Source: Triticum aestivum
Lineage: Eukaryota > Streptophyta > Magnoliopsida > Poales > Poaceae
Assembly (NCBI RefSeq): GCF_018294505.1
Contig: NC_057801.1
Location: forward strand, 433,230,741-433,294,740
Length of the DNA stretch: 64,000 nucleotides
Direction of reading: 5' to 3'
Below are positions 11,728 to 23,922 of the stretch, piece by piece. Within the stretch, counting starts at the first letter, position 1; each line of letters begins with the position of its first letter. Both the position numbers and the translations under genes were made by a program. The notes beneath the pieces were generated by a model. The model made no database searches, was not told the origin of the DNA, and worked only from the letters and a program-made list of their open reading frames with translations.

Positions 11728-13022
11728 GTGCACCACATAACCCAACATGCTTGATCCCATTTGGCCGGACACACTTTCCTGGGTCATGCCCAGCCTCGGA
11801 AGATCAACACGTCGCAGCCCCACCTAGGCAAAACAGAGAGGCCAGCACGCCGGTCTAAACCTAAGCACACAGGTGGGCCCATCGCCCATAGCACACCTGC
11901 ACGTTGCGTGGGCGGCCGGAAGCAGAACTAGCCCCCTTAATACAAGAGCAGGCTTACGTTCCAATCCGGCGCGCGCCGCTCCGTCGCTGACGTCTGAAGT
12001 GCTTCGGCTGATACCACGACGTCGGGATACCCATAACTACTCCCGCGTAGATGGTTAGTGCGTATAGGCTCGTAGCCAACTCAGATCAAATACCAAGATC
12101 TCGTTAAGCGTGTTAAGTATCCGTGAACGCCGAACAGGGCCAGGCCCACCTCTCTCCTAGGTGGTCTCAACCTGCCCTGTCGCTCCGCCACCAAGTAACA
12201 GTCGGGGGCCGTCGGGAACCCAGGCCCACCTCTACCGGGATGGAGCCACCTGCCCCTTCAGCCCCCAACTCCGAACAGTATCACAGGTAATGTAACAGTG
12301 TAAAGTATATAGTATATGCTCGTGATCACCTCCCGAAGTGATCACAGCCCAGTAGTATAGCATGGCAGACGGACAAGAGTGTAGGGCCACTGATGGAACA
12401 CTAGCATCCTATACTAAGCATTTAGGATTGCGGGTAAGGTATCAATGACTGTAGCAGCAATGACAGGCTATGCATCAGAATAGGATTAACGGAAAGCAGT
12501 AACATGCTACACTACTCTAATGCAAGCAGTAGGGAGAAGAGTAGGCGATATCTGGTGATCAAAAAGGGGGGGCTTGCCTGGTTGCTCTGGCAAGAGAGAG
12601 GGGTCGTCAACTCCGTAGTCGAACTAGGGCGTCAGCATCGTCACGGGGTCTACCGAAGAGAAGAGGGGGGATAAACAGTAAATACATAGCAAGCACGTGC
12701 ATAACAGGATAACAGGCAGAGCTAGACGTGTTCTAACACGGTAGGAGGTGATACCGGTGAAGGGGGGAAGCATCCGGGAAGTATTCCCGGGGTTCCGTGT
12801 TTTCGGGCAGAGGAGCCGGAGGGGGAAAGTTGCGAGTTCGATAGGTTAGGGGGGTGTGGCGGACGAACGGGTTGCGTATCCAGAATCGTCTCGTCGTTCT
12901 GAGCAACTTTCATGTTGAAAATATTTTAATCCGAGTTACGGATTAAAAGATATGATTTTCTAAAGATTTTATTAATTTCTGGAATTTATTTAATTATTTA
13001 ATTAATTCGGAAAATGGATTTA

Positions 13023-13041
13023 TGACGTCAGCATGACGTCA
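13023..13041. promoter_or_regulatory. Paired TGACGTCA sites, LARD1 left LTR
   Basis: TGACGTCA at 13023-13030 and 13034-13041, starts 11 bp apart, about one helical turn. TGACG is the core bound by plant TGA/bZIP factors; function here is inferred. Confidence 0.5.
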
Positions 13042-13332
13042 GGCTGACATCAGCCGTCAACAGGGGTTGACTGGGTCAAACTGACGCGTGGGTCCAATGG
13101 GACCCACCTGTCATACCCTGTTAGGTTAATTAGGATTTACTTAAACTAATTACTGTTTAATTAAGCTAACAGGTTAATTAGATTAATTAATTAAGGTTAA
13201 TTAACTTAATTAATTTAGTTAATTAATTAACTAATTAAATTTATTTTAATTTTAATTATTGTTTTATTTATTTTTATATACTTTTTTTTAACGTTCTGGG
13301 GGCGGGCCCCCTTTGTCATTGGGCCCTGGGGG

Positions 13333-14088
13333 NNNNNNNNNNNNNNNNNNNNNNNNNNNNNNNNNNNNNNNNNNNNNNNNNNNNNNNNNNNNNNNNNNNN
13401 NNNNNNNNNNNNNNNNNNNNNNNNNNNNNNNNNNNNNNNNNNNNNNNNNNNNNNNNNNNNNNNNNNNNNNNNNNNNNNNNNNNNNNNNNNNNNNNNNNNN
13501 NNNNNNNNNNNNNNNNNNNNNNNNNNNNNNNNNNNNNNNNNNNNNNNNNNNNNNNNNNNNNNNNNNNNNNNNNNNNNNNNNNNNNNNNNNNNNNNNNNNN
13601 NNNNNNNNNNNNNNNNNNNNNNNNNNNNNNNNNNNNNNNNNNNNNNNNNNNNNNNNNNNNNNNNNNNNNNNNNNNNNNNNNNNNNNNNNNNNNNNNNNNN
13701 NNNNNNNNNNNNNNNNNNNNNNNNNNNNNNNNNNNNNNNNNNNNNNNNNNNNNNNNNNNNNNNNNNNNNNNNNNNNNNNNNNNNNNNNNNNNNNNNNNNN
13801 NNNNNNNNNNNNNNNNNNNNNNNNNNNNNNNNNNNNNNNNNNNNNNNNNNNNNNNNNNNNNNNNNNNNNNNNNNNNNNNNNNNNNNNNNNNNNNNNNNNN
13901 NNNNNNNNNNNNNNNNNNNNNNNNNNNNNNNNNNNNNNNNNNNNNNNNNNNNNNNNNNNNNNNNNNNNNNNNNNNNNNNNNNNNNNNNNNNNNNNNNNNN
14001 NNNNNNNNNNNNNNNNNNNNNNNNNNNNNNNNNNNNNNNNNNNNNNNNNNNNNNNNNNNNNNNNNNNNNNNNNNNNNNNNNNNNNNNN
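13333..14088. other. Assembly gap (756 N)
   Basis: Unsequenced bases inside the left LARD1 LTR, starting at the GC-rich block after GGGCCCTGGGGG. Open frames that span it are artefacts. Confidence 1.
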
Positions 14089-14376
14089 CCCCTCCCTTTA
14101 TTTATTCGGTTTGTTTTTTTCCTTTTTTTGTTTTAATTCATTTTAAAATATTCAGACACTTTATAAAAATGTGTGCACTCCACCATAATTACCGATGTAA
14201 TATTTGACAACCACCGAACTTTTTAGTTTTAATTTTTGAAAACTTTTATTGTTATCATTAATTTGAATTTTGAATTTTGGACCGGTTTTGAACTAACTCA
14301 AGATTAGCAACTATAATTGTGGTGACGTGGCATCACTAGCAGAGGATCACTGTAGCTTAATTTCCCGGGCGTCACA

Positions 14377-14413
14377 ATTCTCCTCCACTACAAGAAATCT
14401 CGTCCCGAGATTT
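14377..14413 (-). promoter_or_regulatory. LARD1 polypurine tract and adjoining inverted repeat
   Basis: On the minus strand the purine-rich GTGGAGGAGAAT touches the LTR. Upstream lies the hairpin AAATCTCG-TCC-CGAGATTT (14395-14413). LARD2 has the same arrangement at 34055-34090. Confidence 0.7.
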
Positions 14414-17400
14414 AAGAGGGGAGTAAGGGGGGAAGGTTTGGTAACGAATATAGCGGGTCTTCTCATCCTGGCTTTCTCTTCTCGAAGAGGTCAATCCAAT
14501 ATATTGATGCCTTCATACTTCTGCTTCAGGTCAAAATGATGAAGTCGCCATCCTTTCTTCGGGATCTTCATCGTACTTACGAAAAGGATATGGGGGGAAG
14601 AATCGGGAAGGGCGGGCCTTACCAGGTTGACTATCTGGTACATAACTCAGGGAATGGGGTAGGAAGTAACTCTCGAATTGAACTTAAGAAAATATCGAGA
14701 GTAAAGTAAGAAGGTACCATGAGAAGTTTCAAACGGATAGGCCATTGTTCGATGTCTCAAACAACATGCGAAAGGGGTCCAGAGCAATGAGATTGAGTAT
14801 TGCGTCTGCCACCAAAATAGATCACTTGGGACGGTGGCCCGTGAATTACATACGAGGCCGCACGCGAGGAACAACCTTGGGAAGAGGGGGTGCAGGAGAG
14901 TCAGGTTTCGATCCTGTGGAACTGTGGGTTATGGGCCCACTATGTGGTTGAAAGTAGGAAGGGGGCCGACATTTTGCACGGTCATGATAGTAAGGCGTGT
15001 CAAAGGGTAGCCTGTCAGATATGTCGGCAACAACATCGATACCAAGGGCGAGGGATGAAGAGAACCAATTCCTGCTCGTTGAACGAGGCGGACCAATAGG
15101 CAAAGTTCTCGTCCATCGGTGGCTACCGGAATGTCATCAACAATAGTAACAGGGTTACACCAGACAAGATGGTACACCGAGGTGTTTACTTGAGCAGGGA
15201 TATTACTGCTTATATTATATAGATCATAAGAAGGTTTAAACAAACCAATGGAAAGGAAAAGTGATTATTATGTTTAAACAGAACAATGGAAAGGAAAATG
15301 TGTTTAAACACATCTTTCAGGGGTAAATCCTTCCCAAGGACAAGCAGAGCATGATATCCATGATAGGATATAACGTAGAAAACTCTTCAGGAAAGGGGAG
15401 AGAAATATCATGACATTACCCATACAATGGTGTTAGGATAAATGATAAATAAAATTTAGCATCGTGCTTCAAATGTTCCTGTTGAAAATCGGAGTACCAT
15501 TGACATGCTTCGAGATAGCCTTGACATGGTCTTCGTGTGAAGATCAGACTTTGGAAACACGAAGGATCCATCAGGAATATCTTGTAGAATAAGTCTTACA
15601 ATTTCCTCATGGATGAATGGATAACCTTGCTGAAAAGGAATCTATAATGATAGGTCCTCCAGCCGGGGGGGGGGGGTGCTAGGCATGACATCATGTTACC
15701 GGGTCATCAAAGGATCAATATCATAACTCTTGGAAAGTTGTCCTAACCATCATATCTGACGGAGATTCAGGTATGATTGGTGTCAGGATACCTCAGGCTC
15801 AGGATGCCTGAGAAGAAAGGTGCAACACCAATTGACGGGATGACACTGTAAGATTCTCGGGAAATGAACTATGAAGTGACTTCCATTAACAAGAGTTCAT
15901 CATTAACCCAAGGAGAGGACAAGGAGGTGTCTGGTGAACTCAACGGCAATTCGCCGAGATTCCCCAAAAGATGGATTTCCACCATTAAGTGAACAAGGAG
16001 ATAACATTTGCCAGATCAAATGATATAAGGAAGTATGCTCGAGGAAAACATACACAATTAAACATTGGTTGAAATGTGCGCCCGAAATATGGGTTGGGTT
16101 GCACGACCAATGTCAGAATGGTGATTCAATTAGCGAAGGACTTAGAATGAACTATCGCCCATTCACTTCAAAGCAATAGGGTTGCTATAAGTTTTGAATT
16201 CACACGTCATAGCTCCATTGTCGGTATTCCGGTTGAAAACAATACGGGGACCAAGGAATGAACGAAGATGGCAAGAAGTATTATGATATCAAGAATTATT
16301 AAGAGGTGGTGAAATTCTCACCACATTCTTGACAAAAAGAGATGGTAATACTTCCGAGGTAAGGAAGATCAATTGCTGGACAGCAAGGAACTCAAGGTAT
16401 AACACCAAACATGAACAAGCTTGTGTTGGTGGGAAGGCAATAAAGTGGTCGATGATAATACAATTCATCGAGGCAAGGATGGTATTCCTCATCATGAATC
16501 CAATTGATATCCTGGATGAGCTCAGAATTTTGACGATCACGAAACCTTTGTCGCGAGAGTTCATGAAGATGTAATCGATCGGCGACGACATCAAGTCAAA
16601 GTAATGATGAAGTGAAAGGTTATTGGAACCAAGGGTACGACACAAACTCGAACTCAAGCTTGTTGTTTAAGGTGAAAGGGTATGACGAGGAAAATCGACG
16701 TAAGGTTAGTTCATCGTCGAAAATTGGTGCTCCGAGAATAAGGACCAGGTAGCACCGTTAGAATCGTCACGACAATGATATAGCCAAACAGGCTAGGAAT
16801 GGCGTGATCGGGTACAAACTCGTACTTATAGAAGCTTACTGAAGAGTTGTTGAACCGTAGAGCGGACTCGGTTCAGTTATCGGTGTCTTTGAGTGTTCAA
16901 TAACTCCGAGCCCATGAAAAATTGTAATCGGTGAGTATGTAGTACTTGATGAAGAACTCATAAGAAATTATGCAGTTCCAAGATAATCTTGAGATACCAG
17001 GTGGTAATACTCGACGACAGATCAAACTAGAAGTTGAACTGGGGTATTGCTCTATAGAAGAAAAGTGCTTAAACTTGCACATGACATGATATTTAAAGGA
17101 GAACATGGTCAGAACCACGATTGCAAAAAGGCCAGATCTCAGATATAAGATGAACTTATACCAAGGGAATAATTGATTTTAAAAGAAGCTTCGATGAGAA
17201 GATGTACATCGTGTCCATGGGCATGAACGCAAAGTTCAAGGTCGACTCCCACTTCTCAAATGCACAACCTTTCATTCACTTCTCGCACTCAATAAAGTTG
17301 TAGTTTTGAAATTTTATCTAGCAAAATACCAGAAGAGTACGACTCGTGAAAACTTTCGAGTTCTCACCCATTAAGGAAGGCATAGGTTCAACCCATCGGG

Positions 17401-18567
17401 GCATCTTATAATCATATACCAGAATCTTTAGAAGTAATTAACTCAAGCTCGAAGACAGAGCATGGTTAAGAAAGCAGAGGATACAATTTACCAAAGGCAT
17501 TATGTATCAGAGGAAAGGCTCACAAGGTTATTGAATATGAAGGGCATTGTCAGATAAAATCCAACAAAGGATCTGGTGGTCCACAAGGGATCTGACGTGA
17601 GCATCGGTACTCAACCAGAGGAAGAAGAATGCACGGGCATCATATTATAGAACATCGGAATGATTCGATGCTTAGATAATAAAGGAATTTCGATTTCCAA
17701 AACAAAGGATCAGAAACAATGCTCTGAGTAGGGATGGATAAGTTGAATATACCAGAGGCACAATTGACGACAAATAGTTTGGTCGAGAACCAGCTGATGT
17801 TCAAAAATGATGTCTGAGCCGGAAGGATAATTTAGAAGGGTTGATAGATGATTGTGTGCATTCGCACACATGCTGAATCAATAGGATCAAAATGACGATG
17901 CCTAAGGATGCTAACGAATATTGCCAATGGAAAGCATCCATAATGCAAGCAGACAAGTATTGCAGAGCAATAAGCTATTAAGGATTTTTGGAGGATCAAA
18001 TAGTATTTCGAAGACCATTGTGAAACACATGAACAACTGGGGGATGAGCGGATACTCGATAAGTGCGAGAATTATCCATAGGGGTATTCAGGTGACAAGG
18101 AACAGCAAGGCAATAAGCTCAAAGGATTATCGAGACAACGACGAGTGTTTCGAGGTATCTGGTAATAACAAGACCAACTGGGGATGAATGTAAGAATAAC
18201 AACTGCAAGTAGTTATCCATAAGGGTTGACGGTGGAAGGGGAATTGCAAATGCGATGAACATAAGTTCTCGGGTTAACAACGGAGAGTATCTTCAGGGTC
18301 TTCACGTGCCGCAGACGATCATCATTAATAAGGGGCTCTCCGGGTGAAAGTGATAACGAGATCCTAATGTTAGATTTAGCAAAAATCATTTAACCCGAAT
18401 AGAAGAGAAATAAGAGTCCCAGAGTATAGGTCGAGGAATAAAAGATCCTAATACCACCCAATGGCGACGTGGGCCCGTAAGGCACACAGCCAAGTTAGTA
18501 AAAGTTTTGCAATGGCTAGACTCAACTTCGGCCAAGGAGTTGGAAAGGGGATTCCTACAGGCAGTCG

Positions 18568-18579
18568 GCTCTGATACCA
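18568..18579 (-). other. LARD1 primer-binding site, initiator tRNA-Met type
   Basis: Plus-strand GCTCTGATACCA is the complement of TGGTATCAGAGC, three bases from the right LTR. This sets the element's orientation as minus. Confidence 0.85.
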
Positions 18580-19442
18580 ACTTGTGCCGCCCCCGATTTA
18601 ATCGTACACTAATCATACACGCAAATGTGTACGATCAAGATCAGGGACTCACGGGAAGATATCACAACACAACTCTAAAACATAAATAAGTCATACAAGC
18701 ATCATAATACAAGCCAGGGGCCTCGAGGGCTCGAATACAAGTGCTCGATCATAGACGAGTCAGCGGAAGCAACAATATCTGAGTACAAACATAAGTTAAA
18801 CAAGTTGCCTTAAGAAGGCTAGCACAAACTGGGATACAGATCGAAAGAGGCGCAGGCCTCCTGCCTGGGATCCTCCTAACTACTCCTGGTCGTCATCAGC
18901 GGGCTGCACGTAGTAGTAGGCGCCTCCGGTGTAGTAGGGGTCGTCGTCGACAGTGGCGTCTGGCTCCTGGACTCCAGCATCTGGTTGCGACAACCAGAAA
19001 GAAAGGAAAGGGGGAAAAAGGGGGGAGAAAGCAACCGTGAGTACTCATCCAAAGTACTCGCAAGCAAGGAACTACACTACATATGCATGGATATATGTGT
19101 AAGGAGGCCATATCAGTGGACTGAACTGCAGAATGCCAGAATAAGAGGGGGATAGCTAGTCCTATCGAAGACTACGCTTCTGGCAGCCTCCGTCTTGCAT
19201 CAAGTAGAAGAGAGTAGACCGAAGTCCTCCAAGTAGCATCTCCAAGTAGCAACTCCAAGTAGCATCTCCAGTAGCATCGCATAGCATAATCCTACCCGGC
19301 GATCCTCTCCTCGTAACCCTGTGGAAAAGCGATCACCGGGTTGTCTGTGGAACTTGGAAGGGTGTGTTTTACTAAATATCCGGTTCTAGTTGTCATAAGG
19401 TCAAGGTACAACTCCAAGTCGTCCTGTTACCGAAGATCACGG

Positions 19443-19472
19443 CTATTCGAATAGATTAACTTCCCTGCAGGG
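19443..19472. promoter_or_regulatory. Conserved double palindrome, LARD1 right LTR
   Basis: CTATTCGAATAG at 19443-19454 and CCCTGCAGGG at 19463-19472. Confidence 0.6.
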
Positions 19473-20771
19473 GTGCACCACATAACCCAACACGCTTGAT
19501 CCCATTTGGCCGGACACACTTTCCTGGGTCATGCCCGGCCTCGGAAGATCAACACGTCGCAGCCCCACCTAGGCAAAACAGAGAGGCCAGCACGCCGGTC
19601 TAAACCTAAGCACATAGGGGTCTGGGCCCATCGCCCATAGCACACCTGCACGTTGCGTGGGCGGCCGGAAGCAGAACTAGCCCCCTTAATACAAGAGCAG
19701 GCTTGCGTTCCAATCCGGCGCGCGCCGCTCCGTCGCAGACGTCTGAAGTGCTTCGGCTGATACCACGACGTCGGGATACCCATAACTACTCCCGCGTAGA
19801 TGGTTAGTGCGTATAGGCTCGTAGCCAACTCAGATCAAATACCAAGATCTCGTTAAGCGTGTTAAGTATCCGCGAACGCCGAACAGGGCCAGGCCCACCT
19901 CTCTCCTAGGTGGTCTCAACCTGCCCTGTCGCTCCGCCACCAAGTAACAGTCGGGGGCCGTCGGGAACCCAGGCCCACCTCTACCGGGATGGAGCCACCT
20001 GCCCCTTCAGCCCCCAACTCCGAACAGTATCACAGGTAATGTAACAGTGTAAAGTATATAGTATATGCCCGTGATCACCTCCCGAAGTGATCACAACCCA
20101 GTAGTATAGCATGGCAGACGGACAAGACTGTAGGGCCACTGATGGAACACTAGCATCCTATACTAAGCATTTAGGATTGCGGGTAAGGTATCAATGACTG
20201 TAGCAGCAATGACAGGCTATGCATCAGAATAGGATTAACGGAAAGCAGTAACATGCTACACTACTCTAATGCAAGCAGTATAGAGAAGAGTAGGCGATAT
20301 CTGGTGATCAAAAAGGGGGGGCTTGCTTGGTTGCTCTGGCAAGAGAGAGGGGTCGTCAACTCCGTAGTCGAACTGGGGCGTCAGCATCGTCACGGGGTCT
20401 ACCGAAGAGAAGAGGGGGGAGAAACAGTAAATACATAGCAAGCACGTGCATAACAGGATAACAGGCAGAGCTAGACGTGTTCTAACGCGGTAGGAGGTGA
20501 TACCGATGAAGGGGGGAAGCATCCGGGAAGTATTCCCGGGGTTCCGTGTTTTCGGGCAGAGGAGCCGGAGGGGGAAAGTTGCGAGTTCGATAGGTTAGGG
20601 GGGTGTGGCGGACGAACGGGTTGCGTATCCGGAATCGTCTCGTCGTTCTGAGCAACTTTCATGTTGAAAATATTTTAATCCGAGTTACGGATTAAAAGAT
20701 ATGATTTTCTAAAGATTTTATTAATTTCTGGAATTCATTTAATTATTTAATTAATTCGGAAAATGGATTTA

Positions 20772-20790
20772 TGACGTCAGCATGACGTCA
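20772..20790. promoter_or_regulatory. Paired TGACGTCA sites, LARD1 right LTR
   Basis: Two TGACGTCA octamers with 11-bp spacing between starts, preserved from the left LTR. Confidence 0.5.
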
Positions 20791-21215
20791 GGCTGACATC
20801 AGCCGTCAACAGGGGTTGACTGGGTCAAACTGACGCGTGGGTCCAATGGGACCCACCTGTCATACCCTGTTAGGTTAATTAGGATTTAGTTAAACTAATT
20901 ACTGTTTAATTAAGCTAACAGGTTAATTAGATTAATTAATTAAGGTTAATTAACTTAATTAATTTAGTTAATTAATTAATTAATTAAATTTATTTTAATT
21001 TTAGTTATTGTTTTATTTATTTTTATATACTTTTTTTTAACGTTCTGGGGGCGGGCCCCCTTTGTCATTGGGCCCTGGGGGCTAACGGGCGTGCGGCTGC
21101 CGCGGGTGCGGGCGCTGGGCGTCGGCGCCCGACTGGGAGAACCCGAGTGCGCGGGCGACGACCGTCATGGCGCGGCGGGGCGCCGGAGTTGGCCGCGGGG
21201 CCGACGACGGTCGGT

Positions 21216-22102
21216 NNNNNNNNNNNNNNNNNNNNNNNNNNNNNNNNNNNNNNNNNNNNNNNNNNNNNNNNNNNNNNNNNNNNNNNNNNNNNNNNNNNNN
21301 NNNNNNNNNNNNNNNNNNNNNNNNNNNNNNNNNNNNNNNNNNNNNNNNNNNNNNNNNNNNNNNNNNNNNNNNNNNNNNNNNNNNNNNNNNNNNNNNNNNN
21401 NNNNNNNNNNNNNNNNNNNNNNNNNNNNNNNNNNNNNNNNNNNNNNNNNNNNNNNNNNNNNNNNNNNNNNNNNNNNNNNNNNNNNNNNNNNNNNNNNNNN
21501 NNNNNNNNNNNNNNNNNNNNNNNNNNNNNNNNNNNNNNNNNNNNNNNNNNNNNNNNNNNNNNNNNNNNNNNNNNNNNNNNNNNNNNNNNNNNNNNNNNNN
21601 NNNNNNNNNNNNNNNNNNNNNNNNNNNNNNNNNNNNNNNNNNNNNNNNNNNNNNNNNNNNNNNNNNNNNNNNNNNNNNNNNNNNNNNNNNNNNNNNNNNN
21701 NNNNNNNNNNNNNNNNNNNNNNNNNNNNNNNNNNNNNNNNNNNNNNNNNNNNNNNNNNNNNNNNNNNNNNNNNNNNNNNNNNNNNNNNNNNNNNNNNNNN
21801 NNNNNNNNNNNNNNNNNNNNNNNNNNNNNNNNNNNNNNNNNNNNNNNNNNNNNNNNNNNNNNNNNNNNNNNNNNNNNNNNNNNNNNNNNNNNNNNNNNNN
21901 NNNNNNNNNNNNNNNNNNNNNNNNNNNNNNNNNNNNNNNNNNNNNNNNNNNNNNNNNNNNNNNNNNNNNNNNNNNNNNNNNNNNNNNNNNNNNNNNNNNN
22001 NNNNNNNNNNNNNNNNNNNNNNNNNNNNNNNNNNNNNNNNNNNNNNNNNNNNNNNNNNNNNNNNNNNNNNNNNNNNNNNNNNNNNNNNNNNNNNNNNNNN
22101 NN
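21216..22102. other. Assembly gap (887 N)
   Basis: Unsequenced bases in the right LARD1 LTR, at nearly the same LTR position as the gap at 13333-14088. Confidence 1.
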
Positions 22103-22345
22103 TAATTCATTTTAAAATATTCAGACACTTTATAAAAATGTGTGCACTCCACCATAATTACCGATGTAATATTTGACAACCACCGAACTTTTTAGTTTTA
22201 ATTTTTGAAAACTTTTATTGTTATCATTAATTTGAATTTTGAATTTTGGACCGGTTTTGAACTAACTCAAGATTAGCAACTATAATTGAGGTGACGTGGC
22301 ATCACTAGCAGAGGATCACTGTAGCTTAATTTCCCGGGCGTCACA

Positions 22346-22350
22346 ATATT
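22346..22350. other. Target-site duplication ATATT, right copy
   Basis: Pairs with 10833-10837. Confidence 0.95.
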
Positions 22351-23512
22351 GCCATGCAACTTTCCACCATTCCGTTTATTATGACACTCTCTATCATTGT
22401 CATATTGCTTTTGCATGATCATGTAGTTGACATCGTATTTGTGGCAAAGCCACCTTCATAATTCTTTCATACATGTCACTCTTGATTCATTGCATATCCC
22501 CGTACACTGCCGGAGGCATCCACATAGGGTCATATTTTGTTCTAAGTATTGAGTTGTAATTCTTGAGTTATAATTAAATAGAAGTGTGATGATCTTCATT
22601 ACTAGAGCATTGTCCTAAGTGAGGAAAGGATGATGGTGACTATGATTCCCCCACAAGTCGGGATGAGACTCCGGACTTTAAAAAAAAGGGGAGGCCAAAG
22701 AAGCCCACCTAAAAAAATGAGAGAAAAATATAGAAGGGACAATGTTACTATCGTTTTACCACACTTGTGCTTCAAAATAGCACCATGATCTTCATAATAG
22801 AGAGTCTCCTATGTTGTCACTTTCATATACTAGTGGGAATTTTCATTATAGAACTTGGCTTGTATATTCCAATGATAGGCTTCCTCAAAATGCCCTAGGT
22901 CTTCATGAGCAAGCAAGTTGGATGCACACCCACTTAGTTTCTTTTTGAGCTTTCATACACTTATAGCTCTAGTGCATCCATTGCATGGCAATCCCTACTC
23001 ACTCACATTGATATCTATTAATGGCCATCTCCATAGCCCGTTGATACACCTAGTTGGTGTGAGACTATCTTCTCCTTTTTGTCTTCTCCACAACCACCAT
23101 TTTATTCCACATATAGTGCTATGTCCATGGCTCACGCTCATGTATTGCATGAATATTGAAAAGTTTGAAAATACTAAAGTATAAAACAATTGCCTGGCTA
23201 AAACCGAGGTTGTGCATGATTTAAATATTTTGTGTGATGAAGATAGAGCATAGCCAAACTATATGGTTTTGTAGGGATAACTTTCTTTGGCCATGATATT
23301 TTGAGAAGACATGATTACTTTGTTAGTATGCTTGAAGTATTACTATTTTTATGTCAATATGAACTTTTATCTTGAATCATTTGGATCTGAACATTAATGC
23401 CACAATAAAGAAAATTACATTGAGAAATATGCTAGGTAGCATTCCACATCAAAAATTCTGTTTTTATCATTTACCTACTCGAGGACGAGCAGGAATTAAG
23501 CTTGGGGATGCT
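22351..23512 (+). other. Non-coding 3' region of the Athila-type element, second part
   Basis: Resumes the region broken at 10832, and no ORF of note is present. The part to about 22850 is collinear with the antisense fragment at 1-520. It ends in the polypurine tract. Confidence 0.8.
23497..23511 (+). other. Polypurine tract of the Athila-type element
   Basis: TAAGCTTGGGGATGC immediately before the 3' LTR (23513). It primes plus-strand DNA synthesis in gypsy elements. The same 15-mer is present twice upstream (9854 and 9908). Confidence 0.85.
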
Positions 23513-23819
23513 TGATACGTCTCCAACGTATCTATAATTTTTGATTGTGCCATGCTATTATATTACCCGTTTTGGATGTTTATGGGCTTTACTTTACACT
23601 TTTATATCATTTTTGGGACTAACCTACTAACCGGAGGCCCAGCCCGAATTGCTGTTTTTTTGCCTATTTCAGTGTTTCGAAGAAAAGGAATATCAAACGG
23701 AGTCCAAACAAAATGAAACCTTCGGGAGCGATCTTTTTGGAACAAACACAATCCAGGAGACTTGGAGTGGACGTCCAGAAGTAGCCGAGGCGGCCACGAG
23801 CGTGCAAGGCGCGCCCTAG

Positions 23820-23909
23820 AGGAGGTCGGTCAGGGGAGCCACGAGGGTGGGGGCGCGCCCTAGGGGGTGGGCGCGCCCCCACCCTCGTGGCTCCCCTGAC
23901 CGACCTCCT
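23820..23909. repeat. Perfect inverted repeat, 40-bp arms, upstream of the TATA box
   Basis: Arm 23820-23859 is the exact complement of arm 23870-23909, with a 10-bp spacer CTAGGGGGTG. The right arm matches the 5' LTR (about 5655-5697, with substitutions and a small indel); the left arm has no counterpart there. Confidence 0.95.
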
Positions 23910-23914
23910 TCACC

Positions 23915-23922
23915 TATATATA
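23915..23922 (+). promoter_or_regulatory. TATA box, 3' LTR
   Basis: TATATATA, 5 bp after the inverted repeat. Confidence 0.55.

Larger units (their letters stand above)
10838..14376 (-). repeat. LARD1 LTR at the left end (3' LTR in element orientation)
   Basis: Starts TGTGCCGCCCCCGATT and ends CCGGGCGTCACA on the plus strand. It contains the palindromes CTATTCGAATAG (11698-11709) and CCCTGCAGGG (11718-11727), two TGACGTCA sites, a TTAATTAA-rich block (about 13120-13240) and an assembly gap (13333-14088). Outside the gap it differs from the right copy at about 1% of positions by eye. Confidence 0.93.
14377..18582 (-). other. LARD1 internal domain, non-coding
   Basis: No gag, protease, RT or integrase motif on either strand; the longest sense ORF (16657-16289, 122 codons) is unlike anything I know. 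The PPT-side end (14377-14413) reads, on the minus strand, an inverted repeat AAATCTCG/CGAGATTT followed by GTGGAGGAGAAT before the LTR. Blocks at 15650-15905, 15930-16060, 16080-16400 and 18375-18582 are collinear with LARD2 blocks at 35240-35480, 35928-36080, 36555-36860 and 37835-38025. A 12-base G run sits at 15665-15676. Confidence 0.75.
10838..22345 (-). mobile_element. LARD1: non-coding gypsy derivative with giant LTRs
   Basis: Two LTRs (10838-14376 and 18583-22345) flank a 4.2-kb internal domain, with TSD ATATT. The primer site lies beside the right LTR and the polypurine tract beside the left one, so the element is transcribed on the minus strand, where its LTR begins TGTGACGCCCGGG. 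No ORF on the sense strand exceeds about 120 codons and none carries gag or pol motifs. The plan fits the LARD class of Triticeae (large retrotransposon derivatives, such as Sukkula). The PPT-side sequence resembles Tekay/Del chromoviruses from memory. It would need gag-pol supplied in trans. Confidence 0.9.
18583..22345 (-). repeat. LARD1 LTR at the right end (5' LTR in element orientation)
   Basis: Sister of 10838-14376 with the same termini. It contains the double palindrome (19443-19472), TGACGTCA at 20772-20779 and 20783-20790, and its own gap. It shows about 150 bp of GC-rich sequence (21078-21215) that is hidden by N in the left copy. Confidence 0.93.

Noticed and set aside
13313..14146. 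Long open frame across the first N gap
   Set aside because: It is made almost only of unsequenced bases; there is no coding evidence. The same applies to the frames spanning 21082-22179.
18568..18582. Possible tRNA gene fragment
   Set aside because: Only the 12 bases complementary to a tRNA 3' end are present and they adjoin an LTR; this is a primer-binding site. The same holds for 38010-38021 and 45006-45016.
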